From JBDTME01 sp964583795 (lineage in GTDB: Bacteria; Patescibacteriota; Microgenomatia; UBA1400; PJMF01), in contig CAZOWX010000011.1 in the NCBI GenBank assembly GCA_964583795.1, positions 1-49,529 on the forward strand: 49,529 nt of DNA, read 5' to 3'. The position numbers were made by a program, and so were the translations under genes. Positions 16,039 through 24,764 of this stretch are shown piece after piece (the stretch's first letter is position 1; each line of letters opens with the position of its first letter). Below the pieces are notes generated by a model. That model was not told where the DNA came from. It was given only the letters and a program-made list of their open reading frames with translations, and ran no database searches.

Positions 16039-17040
16039 TCACACCTTTTGCACAATAATGCATGATCTTCCGATACTCATGTCCAATAACGTTGCTTTAT
16101 TTCCCCACTTATCTTTCTTTGGCAGATCCTGATCTACCATAATACTGGCCTCAGATTCGCTTGAAGTGAGCACTTGCAGCCCTTTATACTCAGCTCCGGC
16201 TAGAAGTGCAGCGTACCAACTTTTTTGAGCTGAAATCAGGTCTACAGCGTGCATATACACGATCAAAATTGCCCCTTGTTTCGCGTGCTGCTCAAACAAA
16301 CGAAGTCGCTCTTCAAACTCGTCTTCGTACGCGTAAACATACATCACCGCAGCCCTGGTGAGTAACTCTCTAACTTCGCGGTCATTTTTTTCTTTATCAG
16401 AGTAAAAGCGTGTCTGTACAAAACGGATATGTGTACAATCAACTGCGCTGCTATTTTTAAACTCCTTCGCATGCGCATTTGCATGATTGATGAGTGCAGG
16501 CACCTCTTCGAGACCAACTAGCCCTGAATGTGAACAAAGAGCCATTGTGAGCAAAGTCAAACCATTACCAGAACCCAAGTCGACGATTGAGCCTTCGGGA
16601 ACAATATGTGCTTTTTGCAGTTTTTTTATCAAAAAGGAAAGATGTATCACATCAATGAATCGTGACTGCTTAAAACGCAGATATCCAAAACCGTTACCAG
16701 TTTCTCTGAGGATTTGCACTTCACTTCGCTTGTGGAGCCTGGTAATAAAGTACAGACCTCTTAACAAAAGTTCATACGATGCGTCATCAAGTTCAGGAAA
16801 AAACTGTATTTCCGATACTTCATGTTCCAATATAGCAATGCACAATAGACTTGAGGAAAGCGAATCTCTGATATCGGCTCCTACAGTTGCTATTACATTT
16901 TGTATCAACATCCCTCTAGTAGCTTCATCGAAACAATCAAGGATTCTTGTTTTTTGCTCAAGCCACTTTTGCACAACATCAATACCTGCAACACTGGTTA
17001 CTTCTGACGGCCATTCGATAGGTGAAAGAAACTCATGCAT
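16039..17040 (-). CDS. Class I SAM-dependent methyltransferase-like protein
   Basis: A 333-aa protein with a Rossmann methyltransferase core in its second half: motif I GSIVDLGSGNGLTLLTMAL (about residues 145-163), then LVGLEEVPALINHANAHA (motif II, acidic residue for the ribose), and ILIVYMHAVDL further on. The N-terminal ~120 residues are helical and unassigned. The substrate cannot be read from the sequence; the region before motif I (RFIDVIHLSFLIKKLQKAHIVP) resembles DOT1-like and other 'histone-lysine-methyltransferase-type' SAM domains only loosely. It begins 8-14 nt after a perfect TATAAT and so has its own promoter within the pilus block, just after the pilin terminator. Confidence 0.75.
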   Translation of the reverse strand: MHEFLSPIEWPSEVTSVAGIDVVQKWLEQKTRILDCFDEATRGMLIQNVIATVGADIRDSLSSSLLCIAILEHEVSEIQFFPELDDASYELLLRGLYFITRLHKRSEVQILRETGNGFGYLRFKQSRFIDVIHLSFLIKKLQKAHIVPEGSIVDLGSGNGLTLLTMALCSHSGLVGLEEVPALINHANAHAKEFKNSSAVDCTHIRFVQTRFYSDKEKNDREVRELLTRAAVMYVYAYEDEFEERLRLFEQHAKQGAILIVYMHAVDLISAQKSWYAALLAGAEYKGLQVLTSSESEASIMVDQDLPKKDKWGNKATLLDMSIGRSCIIVQKV

Positions 17041-17054
17041 ATTTCGGACCGCAG

Positions 17055-17060
17055 ATTATA
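17055..17060 (-). promoter_or_regulatory. -10 box TATAAT of the methyltransferase gene
   Basis: Perfect TATAAT on the minus strand with 14 nt to the ATG at 17040. No clear -35. The predicted leader is about 8 nt. Confidence 0.5.
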
Positions 17061-17121
17061 CACCAAAAGTATGAAAAAAAACTCTTCCTACGCTAGGTGA
17101 TGGATTTGTCTTTGAATACTA

Positions 17122-17146
17122 AAAATCCCCCTACACGGGGGATTTT
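17122..17146 (-). terminator. Intrinsic terminator after the 17.2-17.8 kb pilin gene
   Basis: A perfect 10-bp stem (AAAATCCCCC / GGGGGATTTT) with a 5-nt loop, 25 nt after the pilin stop. On the minus strand the stem ends in ATTTTT. The symmetry could let it act in both directions. Confidence 0.85.
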
Positions 17147-17170
17147 CTGTTGTTTTAAACGAGTGACTCA

Positions 17171-17761
17171 TCACGGGAGACAAATCATGTTGTTGTCATC
17201 GACCGTCCCATCAGTAGTCACACATGTCTGAGTGCCATTAATCGTTAGATGGTGTGACGAGTCATTTTGACATGAGAGTGCAGCTTCGAGCTTAAAGGCG
17301 TATGACGTCGGAACGAAACAGCCATACAGCGTTGCATTTGACACTGCATCTTTGTACAGATAGATCACACTCTCATTCACGATACGGTTTACAAACCCTT
17401 GTTTCGTCTCGGCAGTAGTCACCAGGTCATCCAAGAAACCCCAATCACCAGTATTGGGATCAAACTGGAACAAACTATCAGGATCAACGTTTCCAGTGGT
17501 GTAGGTGCCGGTGGTGCGATTCCATGGGTAAAAGGCCTGAATAGCATAGTAGCGATCAGAAGCGTTGAGCAGCTGCTCAATATCGGAGCGTTTACTCGTA
17601 TCTCGGCCTTTGTTAATCTGCTCGATTGGATTGATAGAGGAGAGCACCGCAACCGCCAAAATACCAATCACGGCAATCACCACCAACAACTCGATCATGG
17701 TGAAACCCCGAGAATCTGCAAAGCGGCGTTTGAGAGAAGCAATGAACGTATGAAGTAGCAT
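17171..17761 (-). CDS. Type IV prepilin, candidate major pilin
   Basis: A 196-aa prepilin: leader MLLHTFIASLKRRFADSRG and the helix FTMIELLVVIAVIGILAVAVLSSINPIEQINKGRDTSKRSDIEQL, followed by the pilin segment LLNASDRYYAIQAFYPWN. Four cysteines in the C-terminal third (GCF, SCQN, QTC, ICLP) may form disulfides. It has the clearest Shine-Dalgarno sequence of the pilin genes (GAAGGAAAG, spacing about 5) and its own strong terminator, and it sits directly after pilC apart from the minor-pilin run. Those features suggest a highly expressed, possibly major, pilin; this role is inference. Confidence 0.85.
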   Translation of the reverse strand: MLLHTFIASLKRRFADSRGFTMIELLVVIAVIGILAVAVLSSINPIEQINKGRDTSKRSDIEQLLNASDRYYAIQAFYPWNRTTGTYTTGNVDPDSLFQFDPNTGDWGFLDDLVTTAETKQGFVNRIVNESVIYLYKDAVSNATLYGCFVPTSYAFKLEAALSCQNDSSHHLTINGTQTCVTTDGTVDDNNMICLP

Positions 17762-18329
17762 AATTCTTTCCTTCTATATCACAAATGTATGTATACAACT
17801 CTATACTACTGGCGATGTGCTATGCAAGTGGGATATTTGGGAATGTGGAATGTAGATTATAGATAGTGGATGATAGATTTAGTGGCTAGCGATTAGCGAC
17901 TAGGAATTAGTTGTCAGTAGTCAGTCGTCAGTGAGCAATGATGGCTGTAGTCGTTAGAATTGACAACTCATTTTGAAATAAAAAAAATCAAAAGTCGTCA
18001 TCCTCGACCCGATGAATGAACCCGACCAACGGTCGAGTGAAGCCATCGAGCATCGGGGATCCATCACAAGATATTCTATCAACAGCACTCAATGTTCATG
18101 TCTACTTGGAGAATTTGCTTGCTTTGTTATGGCAAGAATTGTGAATAAAGGAACAGACTCATCGATTTTTTAAGGTTTTTTTATGGTTCCCGATGCTTGA
18201 CTAAAAATTCTTGATCCGCCCCGGGCGGATCAGGTATTTTTTGTCACGTCGAGGATGATAAGCTTTTTTTGCTTTCGACTTGGATTACGCCCTCCCTGAC
18301 ACCTGAAACCCGAAACCTGATACCTAATA
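17762..18329. repeat. Repeat-filled spacer between pilC and the pilin
   Basis: No gene. It contains a TAGT/CAGT-type low-complexity run (about 17870-17936), a GTCATCC/GGATC-family element (about 17998-18063, tcatcctcgacccgatgaat), and a 19-nt perfect palindrome gatccgccccgggcggatc (about 18209-18227). Near the pilC stop is a degenerate heptamer tract (18299-18325, acctgaaacccgaaacctg). Confidence 0.75.
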
Positions 18330-19526
18330 TTAAAACTGGCTCGTCAGTGAGTAGATCGGCATGACGATGGCGATCACCAGAAAGCCCACCCCCAGTCCTA
18401 ACACAATCATGATCAGCGGCTCGATTGCCGTAGTGAGTCCTTTGACCGCTTGCTCACTTTCTGTCTCGAAATAATGCGAGAGCTTGGCTAGCACTTCATC
18501 CAACTGGCCAGTTTCTTCACCAACTGAGACCATTTGCGCCAAGATCGGTGGAAAAAAAGGATACGGCTCTATGGCTGCCGCAAGGGAACTTCCTTTTTCA
18601 ACATAGCCATAGGCTTCTTTGATCGCGTCGCGATACACCACGTTATCCATCGCTTCGCCCACGATTTCCAGTGCTTCTAAAAGCGAGATTCCAGCACCAA
18701 GCAGCAGCGAAAGGGTCCGTGCAAACTCGGTCAACACAATTTTCTGTTGCAAAACACCAAAAATGGGGAGCTTGAGCACATACTTGTCCATCACCCGCTG
18801 ACCCCTAGGGGTCTGGCGCCACTTCACCAGGCCAAAAATTGCAGCAGCCAATCCACCAAACAACACATACCAAAACTGTTGAAAAACTTCCGAGATACTG
18901 ATCAACAGTTGAGTGATAAACGGCAGCTCGGCACCAAAATCTTTGTACATCGAAGAAAGTTGCGGCATCACAAAAATCATCATCACTGTCGCCACAATGC
19001 CCATGGCTGTCAACACGATAACTGGATAAATCATCGCACCTTTGACTTTGCCGCGAAACTCTTTTTCTTTTTCCAAACTATCCGCCAATCGAGCGAGAAT
19101 ATCATTCAAGACTCCAGCGGCTTCGCCAGCTTTAACTAAATTTTGATACACCCGAGAAAATTGCTTGTGACGTGACAATGCCGTCGCGAACGAACTGCCA
19201 CCCTCAATATCACGCATCAGATCACCGATCAGTTTGTTCATGGCCGCTTTACTCTGTCGCTGTAAAATCGTCAGCGCGTCAAGGAGTGACAAACCTGCAG
19301 TGATCATGGTCGACAACTGACGCGTAAAGCCAATAATGTCATCACGTTTGACTCCAGACAAAAAAGGAATCTGCAGCGACAACGACTCATTCGCTTCGTG
19401 CAACTCAATCACAAATAAACCGCGGTCCTTGAGAATTGAGTAGGCCTGCGCTCGCTGCTGCGCCTCAACTTTGCCCGTGATAGTCTCAGCGTATGAATTT
19501 TTGGCTTTGTATTTAAAAATGGACAT
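18330..19526 (-). CDS. pilC: Type IV pilus platform protein PilC (GspF family)
   Basis: Polytopic inner-membrane platform protein on which the ATPases act. The 398-aa protein has the N-terminal FKYKAKNSYAETITGKVEA segment and two repeated GspF domains. The first includes FTRQLSTMITAGLSLLDALTIL and VKAGEAAGVLNDILARLADSLEKEKEFRGKV with a membrane helix after it; the second includes FARTLSLLLGAGISLLEALEIV and MVSVGEETGQLDEVLAKLSHYFE, ending in LIMIVLGLGVGFLVIAIVMPIYSLTSQF. All hallmark segments are present and the length is normal. It is transcribed after pilB and pilT; heptamer tracts run up to its ATG. Confidence 0.95.
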   Translation of the reverse strand: MSIFKYKAKNSYAETITGKVEAQQRAQAYSILKDRGLFVIELHEANESLSLQIPFLSGVKRDDIIGFTRQLSTMITAGLSLLDALTILQRQSKAAMNKLIGDLMRDIEGGSSFATALSRHKQFSRVYQNLVKAGEAAGVLNDILARLADSLEKEKEFRGKVKGAMIYPVIVLTAMGIVATVMMIFVMPQLSSMYKDFGAELPFITQLLISISEVFQQFWYVLFGGLAAAIFGLVKWRQTPRGQRVMDKYVLKLPIFGVLQQKIVLTEFARTLSLLLGAGISLLEALEIVGEAMDNVVYRDAIKEAYGYVEKGSSLAAAIEPYPFFPPILAQMVSVGEETGQLDEVLAKLSHYFETESEQAVKGLTTAIEPLIMIVLGLGVGFLVIAIVMPIYSLTSQF

Positions 19527-19532
19527 GGTTTT

Positions 19533-19620
19533 CTAGGTTCTGGGTTCTAGGTACTAGGTGCTAGTCATACAGATAAAACTGAATTACTAGAACCAAGCAC
19601 CCAGCACCAAGCACCCCTAA
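19533..19620. repeat. Inverted heptamer tracts filling the pilT-pilC spacer
   Basis: A tract at 19533-19564 (ctaggttctgggttctaggt...) and its approximate complement at 19587-19620 (ctagaaccaagcacccagca...) can pair into a stem of about 30 bp. On the minus strand the first follows the pilT stop as GGTGCTT-type units and the second abuts the pilC ATG as CCTAGAA-type units. Confidence 0.8.
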
Positions 19621-20688
19621 TCAGCTATCTTTCATCAATCGATCAAACTCACCCACGCGCAAACTGTAGGCTCGGGCGACCTCTTTATCAATCACTCCCG
19701 CTTTGACCCAGTTAATCAAACTTGCTTCGAGTGAAATCATGCCCTGTTCGGCTGACATCTGCACCACGTTATCGATCTGAAAGGATTTACGCTCACGAAT
19801 CAAGTTTTTTACCGCGGCATTGGCCATCAACACTTCAACTGCTGCCACACGCCCTTCTTTTTTGGTCGGGACAAGGCGCTGCGAAAAAATGGCCGCAATG
19901 GTCGCTGCAAATTGCTGTCGAATTTGTTCCTGCTGATGTTCTGGAAATACATCAATGATTCGATCTACCGTTTGAGAAGCGCTATTGGTATGCAGTGTCG
20001 CCAATACGAGATGCCCCGTTTCTGCGATGGTCAGAGCAATGGCAATCGTTTCCAAATCGCGCAACTCACCAATCAACACCACATCAGGGTCCTCGCGCAA
20101 CACACTGGTGAGCGCTACATTCCAGTTCAGCGTATCGTAGTGGATTTCTCGCTGAGAAATGATGCTTTGCGTTGAGCTATAGATGAACTCGACTGGGTCT
20201 TCAATCGTGACGATGTGTTCAGCTCGAGTTTGATTGATCTCTTCGATAATCGCGGCCAATGATGTACTTTTCCCTTCACCAGTTGGTCCCGTAATGAGCA
20301 CCAACCCTTGATGCAACTTGGTAATATCGTGAAACACTTGAGGGAGTCGCAACTCGTCAATCGATAAAATCGAGTTGGGAATAAACCGCAGTGCCGCCGC
20401 TACCGTGCCACGTTGAGTATAGGCGTTGACCCGAAATCGGCTATTCTCTGCAAACTGATATGAAAAATCTAGCTCGAGATGCTGCTCAAACAAACCGCGT
20501 TGCTCCGCTGTCAAGATACTCTCTACCATCAGCTTCGTGTCTGCTGGAGTCAGGGGAGCGAGGTTCGTCGCGGTGAGATTCCCATTGATGCGCAAGTAGG
20601 GTGGAGCCCCAACAATTAAATGCAAATCTGAAGCATTATTTTCAAGTACGAGCTGCAACAGCGCTGCGATAGTGGTGGTACTTCCCAT
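19621..20688 (-). CDS. pilT: Pilus retraction ATPase PilT
   Basis: Hexameric ATPase that depolymerises the pilus. The 355-aa protein has the PilT N-terminal PAS-like domain (ASDLHLIVGAPPYLRINGNL, about 19-38), Walker A GPTGEGKS (about 134-141), an Asp-box region (IVTIEDPVEFIY), Walker B-type VVLIGELRDLETI, and the His box TGHLVLATLHTNSASQTVDRIIDVF. The C-terminal arm contains AAVEVLMANAAVKNLIRE, the PilT-type helical region near the AIRNLIRE motif, which separates it from PilB. It lies between pilB and pilC in the same direction. Confidence 0.93.
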   Translation of the reverse strand: MGSTTTIAALLQLVLENNASDLHLIVGAPPYLRINGNLTATNLAPLTPADTKLMVESILTAEQRGLFEQHLELDFSYQFAENSRFRVNAYTQRGTVAAALRFIPNSILSIDELRLPQVFHDITKLHQGLVLITGPTGEGKSTSLAAIIEEINQTRAEHIVTIEDPVEFIYSSTQSIISQREIHYDTLNWNVALTSVLREDPDVVLIGELRDLETIAIALTIAETGHLVLATLHTNSASQTVDRIIDVFPEHQQEQIRQQFAATIAAIFSQRLVPTKKEGRVAAVEVLMANAAVKNLIRERKSFQIDNVVQMSAEQGMISLEASLINWVKAGVIDKEVARAYSLRVGEFDRLMKDS

Positions 20689-21030
20689 AGTGATTTTGTT
20701 TAAAGTTTATAGTTTATAGTTTATTGTTGATTGTTAGCTACAAGTTGCAAGTTTCAATATGCAAGTAAGCATCTTCCATCCTTTTGACCCGTGCCCGTGA
20801 GGGTAAAAACAAGATCTAAAGTCAGAGTACTTCGAAAAGAAAAATGAAATATTCTTTTTGTTAACAAAAAAACTCTGACTTTAGATCCCGAATCGAATTC
20901 GGGATGACGACTTTTTATTTTTTTTGCTTTTAACTCACTCATCCCTAGTCACCAACTACTAGTCACTAATCGCTAGTCACTATTAACTGTTTCACTGTCC
21001 ACTGTTTTACTGTTTTACTGTTAACTACTG
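20689..21030. repeat. Spacer between pilB and pilT with a MITE-like inverted repeat
   Basis: No gene. It holds a 75-nt element (20813-20887) with perfect 15-bp terminal inverted repeats (gatctaaagtcagag), followed by a gatcccgaatcgaattcggg hairpin. A diverged copy is at 43280-43362. Low-complexity tagtcact/actgtttt tracts occupy 20940-21027 next to the pilB stop, and tatagttt units lie before pilT. Confidence 0.75.
20813..20887. mobile_element. MITE-like element with 15-bp perfect inverted ends
   Basis: Arms at 20813-20827 and 20873-20887 are exact complements; 45 AT-rich bases (with gaaatattc) lie between. There is no coding capacity. The homologous region at 43280-43362 shares the centre and outer arms in inverted orientation, so the unit appears dispersed. 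Confidence 0.55.
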
Positions 21031-22887
21031 CTACGTCTCCGCCACTCTCAGCACTTCTTCAATCGTGGTGATCCCTTGCAGTACTTTCATATACCCATCT
21101 TGCTTCATCAACAGCATTCCATCTTGGCGGGCAATTTTTTCCAAATCACCAGCAGACGCATGCTCCAAAATCAGTCGGGACAACTTATCGGTCATCGGCA
21201 TCACCTCATAAATACCGATACGTCCCGAGTACTCGTTTTCTTGCGGTGGTCGGTTAGCGGCAGGCCGAAACAGTGTGATTTGACTTGGATCTTTATGTTG
21301 TTGCGTACACCAGGCTGTAAACACTGGACCCAACACTTCGGCAATATTCTCGATGACTTCCTGAGGAGGATGGTACTCTTCCTTGTATTTTTCATTGATT
21401 TTACGAACCACACGCTGAGCCATCACCAAAGTGATTGATGATGCCAACAAAAATGGCTCGGCTTTCATATCCAAAAGTCTTGGTAATGCTCCAGCAGCGC
21501 TGTTGGTGTGCAGTGTTGAGAAGACCAAGTGTCCAGTGAGCGCTGCCTGGATAGCCAGGTCTGCAGTTTCATTATCACGAATTTCTCCGACCATAATGAT
21601 ATTGGGGTCTTGGCGCAAGAAAGAGCGCAGTCCAGAAGCAAATGTTAGTCCAGCCTGCGGGTTGATCTGCACTTGATTGACTCCAATCATTTGGTACTCG
21701 ACTGGATCTTCGAGTGTCATGATGTTTACTTTGGGCGTGTTAATTTTATGAAGCACACTGTAAAGAGTCGTGGTTTTCCCTGAGCCCGTGGGTCCAGTCA
21801 CTAACACAATTCCATGGGGGACATGAATCGCAGTCTCCAGCTGCTTGAGCGCCGTTCCTTGCATTCCCAGATCAGCTAGAGTGGGAATTTCGGTATTTTT
21901 CTTGAGAAGACGCATCACCACCTTTTCCCCGTGCACTGTGGGCAGTGTTGAGATACGTAAATCAACCTCTTCTGAGTTGGAAAAAAAAGTAAAGCGGCCA
22001 TCTTGTGGAATACGCTTTTCATCAATCTTGAGCTGCGACAATATCTTGATTCTCGACACCACCGCATCTTGCACACTTTTAGGCAGCACGAGTTTTTCAT
22101 ATAAAATTCCGTCAATACGGTAGCGCACACGCACTCGATCTTCTTGCGGCTCAATATGAATATCAGACGCCCGAGCTTTCATGGCAAACGCCAGCATGGT
22201 TTCGACAATCTTGGTAATCGGAGCATCGCGGATGACCTGTCCGGAAAGCTGTGACAAATCTTGAAGTTTCTGATCTGCCACTTGCTTGGTTTCCTTCAGT
22301 GCGGCGGTAACCTCGGACGACAAACTCTGTGCGTATTTTTCAGCGATGATGCGGTCCAATTCTGATGGCTCGGCAATAAATGGCTCGATTTTGCACCCGC
22401 TTTTTTTCTCGGCAAAATCCACCGCGCTCAAATCAAGTGGGTTGAGCATCGCCACTTGTAAAATGTTGTTTTCTTTGTCCAGAGAAAATGGAAACATTCG
22501 ATACAGCTTGGCGACACTTTCTGGTATCTTGGCTAGCGCTTCTGGAGAAACACCGGTCGTTTGCAACTTTACGTACGGCACATGATAAAACTCGGCCTTG
22601 GCTCGAGTCAGCGTTTCCTCGTCGATAAACTTTTTCTCGCTGATCACTTCCTCAACATCGCGACCAGAGTTGATTTGGTCAAAGGAGATCGAGTCAGCTT
22701 GGGAAGCACTCAGCTGCCCTTTACTCACCAAAATGTCCAACACATTTCCATACTTTCCAGAGTTTGCTGTCACACTCGCAGGGTTTTGTTGTGGGGATGT
22801 GACTTCAGTGACTGAAACAACAGCAACAGGTTGGGTACTCATGTTGACGTTAATTGGTGTTGGTGGTGTGGCAGGGATGTCGATCAT
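21031..22887 (-). CDS. pilB: Pilus extension ATPase PilB (GspE family)
   Basis: Hexameric ATPase powering pilus polymerisation. The 618-aa protein has a GspE N-terminal domain (about 45-190, including GNVLDILVSKGQLSASQAD and YHVPYVKL), then the catalytic core: IHIEPQEDRVRVRYRIDGILYE, Walker A GPTGSGKTTTLYSVL (about 365-379), Asp box MTLEDPVEYQM, Walker B IIMVGEIRDNETADLAIQAALTGH, and YSGRIGIYEVM. In most GspE/PilB proteins two CxxC pairs form a zinc site before the GRIGIYE motif. Here only one Cys (WCTQQHKD) is present, so this site is missing. The first ~30 residues are Pro/Thr/Val-rich. It heads the pilB-pilT-pilC run. Confidence 0.95.
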   Translation of the reverse strand: MIDIPATPPTPINVNMSTQPVAVVSVTEVTSPQQNPASVTANSGKYGNVLDILVSKGQLSASQADSISFDQINSGRDVEEVISEKKFIDEETLTRAKAEFYHVPYVKLQTTGVSPEALAKIPESVAKLYRMFPFSLDKENNILQVAMLNPLDLSAVDFAEKKSGCKIEPFIAEPSELDRIIAEKYAQSLSSEVTAALKETKQVADQKLQDLSQLSGQVIRDAPITKIVETMLAFAMKARASDIHIEPQEDRVRVRYRIDGILYEKLVLPKSVQDAVVSRIKILSQLKIDEKRIPQDGRFTFFSNSEEVDLRISTLPTVHGEKVVMRLLKKNTEIPTLADLGMQGTALKQLETAIHVPHGIVLVTGPTGSGKTTTLYSVLHKINTPKVNIMTLEDPVEYQMIGVNQVQINPQAGLTFASGLRSFLRQDPNIIMVGEIRDNETADLAIQAALTGHLVFSTLHTNSAAGALPRLLDMKAEPFLLASSITLVMAQRVVRKINEKYKEEYHPPQEVIENIAEVLGPVFTAWCTQQHKDPSQITLFRPAANRPPQENEYSGRIGIYEVMPMTDKLSRLILEHASAGDLEKIARQDGMLLMKQDGYMKVLQGITTIEEVLRVAET

Positions 22888-23082
22888 GTGCTAGGGTATA
22901 GTGACCAGGTTATCCCCCTTCGCGTAAAGCTACTGGGGCGTTGTAGGTTATAGATAACACAGTACAAACTCATTATGAGCAAATAGGACGGGGGAGTAAA
23001 GGGTGGAGAATAGGTAATTAATTTTTCCAGCTAAGCTTCATTATTCAGAATAAATTTGATAGCCTTAGCTCGCATACGAGAG

Positions 23083-24522
23083 TTAGGAGTTGGTTTTGTT
23101 TGCAAGAACCTTACTCATAGCTTCTTGAATTTTCATAAGATAAAACGAAGTGCTTCCTTGAGCAGTTATCACGTAATCGTGATTAATAAAATAAGTTTCA
23201 TTACCGAAGGTAAAAAAAACTCCTAATGAATGCTTTCGAAATTTCAAATACGGAAGAATTTTATGCACTAAACTGTAAATGTTCTCTCCACGATGAACCG
23301 TTAGCGGATAATTTTCTGAGCCGATCGAATTATCTTCTTTTTGGTACGGTAATACATTTTTCAATGAGCTTATTTCCAAATCCAATGCACTATCTCTACT
23401 GCAAACTTGTTGCTTCATTAGAGTAATTTGTTGTGCAATTGCGGGCTTTTTTGTCAAAATAATTTTTTTGAGTTCACCCAGATCAAGTACTGCTAACGAT
23501 CTGCCTTCTATTTTTCTCTTTGGCGACGAAGCTGAAAATAATGCTCGAATCACATGTTCTCGTAAATTAGCAAGATCATTTTTGACTTGTTTGTCTGTGA
23601 TTTGTGGCTCAACCTCAAAAAGCTCAGGAAAGTAGTGCTGAATCATAACCACTCCTTCAGCAACTATGGGGGTAGCAAATGAGTTGCCTTCAAGATATAA
23701 AAGATCTTGATTAACGTCCCATCTACTGATAAAACGCACATCATTTGCGTTTGGGTGGGTATTTAACTCGCGTGTTATTGCTGAAACACTGGTACTAGAA
23801 GTTTGTTGTAAAGTTTCTAGCGATAGTAAGCTATTAGGGGTGGTAATATCTGAATTTTGAGATTCAATAATAACACCACTCACCGTTATTGCTTGGCTTA
23901 GGATGTGGGTAACAGAGAAACTTTCAGAAAAATTTGGAGTTGCACACACAAAAACAAACCCTTCAGCTCTGAGTTGCTCGACAAGCTTAACGATTTGAAT
24001 TTCTGTAGTAAAGTAAAGTTGCTTAAACTCATCTAAATCTACATCTCTGCCCCAAACTGAAAGCTTATCGCTTTGAGCAATATGTTTTTGTGTTTTCATC
24101 AGTTCAGACGTAAATATGTTATTTAACAATTGATGGTCTACCATTAACAAATTGACTGATAAAGAAATTACGCGCCCCAAACGAGATCTTTGGTTATAGA
24201 TCTCAGTCAGCACATCTAGAAAACAACGACTCAAAAAGATATTTATCTCGAGTGAGTTTTTTGGCCAATCACTTTTTGAAGCCAAATCAATAGTTTTTAG
24301 ATTCTCTGGAGGAAATGATGTCGACAAAATAAGCCTCTCAATTTTCTCACCGTGTGTGGCATCAGAATCAGTCAAGGTAGATTCTGATAGTAAATTCTTC
24401 CAACATGGTAAAAAGGAATCTACTACAATCAGTTGAGAGTCTCCAAAATCATCGACTTCTAAGGCATCGACTCCAGAAATTTGGCGGAGAGACTCTCCAG
24501 TTAAGGTGTCAATTTCATGCAT
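23083..24522 (-). CDS. Divergent subtilase-like (S8) protein, cytoplasmic
   Basis: A 479-aa protein without signal peptide or membrane helix. Its order of motifs matches subtilisin-like serine proteases: QLIVVDSF (Asp35), ATHGEKIERLI (His57), a VISLSVNLLMVD strand, CATPN (Asn197, oxyanion position) and EGNSFATPIVAEGVVMI (Ser281). The last is very close to the family's GTSxATP motif. Asp-His spacing (22) is shorter than in subtilisin, so the Asp assignment is less certain. The C-terminal ~190 residues have no recognised family and a tail resembling a small effector or binding domain. It is strongly AT-rich compared with pilB. The call rests on motifs alone; cellular role unknown. Confidence 0.6.
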   Translation of the reverse strand: MHEIDTLTGESLRQISGVDALEVDDFGDSQLIVVDSFLPCWKNLLSESTLTDSDATHGEKIERLILSTSFPPENLKTIDLASKSDWPKNSLEINIFLSRCFLDVLTEIYNQRSRLGRVISLSVNLLMVDHQLLNNIFTSELMKTQKHIAQSDKLSVWGRDVDLDEFKQLYFTTEIQIVKLVEQLRAEGFVFVCATPNFSESFSVTHILSQAITVSGVIIESQNSDITTPNSLLSLETLQQTSSTSVSAITRELNTHPNANDVRFISRWDVNQDLLYLEGNSFATPIVAEGVVMIQHYFPELFEVEPQITDKQVKNDLANLREHVIRALFSASSPKRKIEGRSLAVLDLGELKKIILTKKPAIAQQITLMKQQVCSRDSALDLEISSLKNVLPYQKEDNSIGSENYPLTVHRGENIYSLVHKILPYLKFRKHSLGVFFTFGNETYFINHDYVITAQGSTSFYLMKIQEAMSKVLANKTNS

Positions 24523-24741
24523 AACAACTCACTTAAATTTGAAATGCTTTATTGTCTATAAAATATCGCAAGAGTCTTTCAAAATAAGTTTGCTGTTGAG
24601 TCTCGATCTCCCCGAATGTTTTGGATAATCTTTTTTCATTCCCTTAGTTAAGCAGCTTTATTTTGAATGATCTAATTATAAGACACTTCTATCTTGCTAC
24701 AAGGGTACACTAATTTTCTAGTTCCCAACTTTTTTCACCCG

Positions 24742-24750
24742 TGCTACAGT
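24742..24750 (+). promoter_or_regulatory. Extended -10 element before holB
   Basis: TG-C-TACAGT ends 14 nt before the ATG at 24765, the same arrangement as at 15026 and 43506. Confidence 0.45.
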
Positions 24751-24764
24751 GATCAACAACTCCC

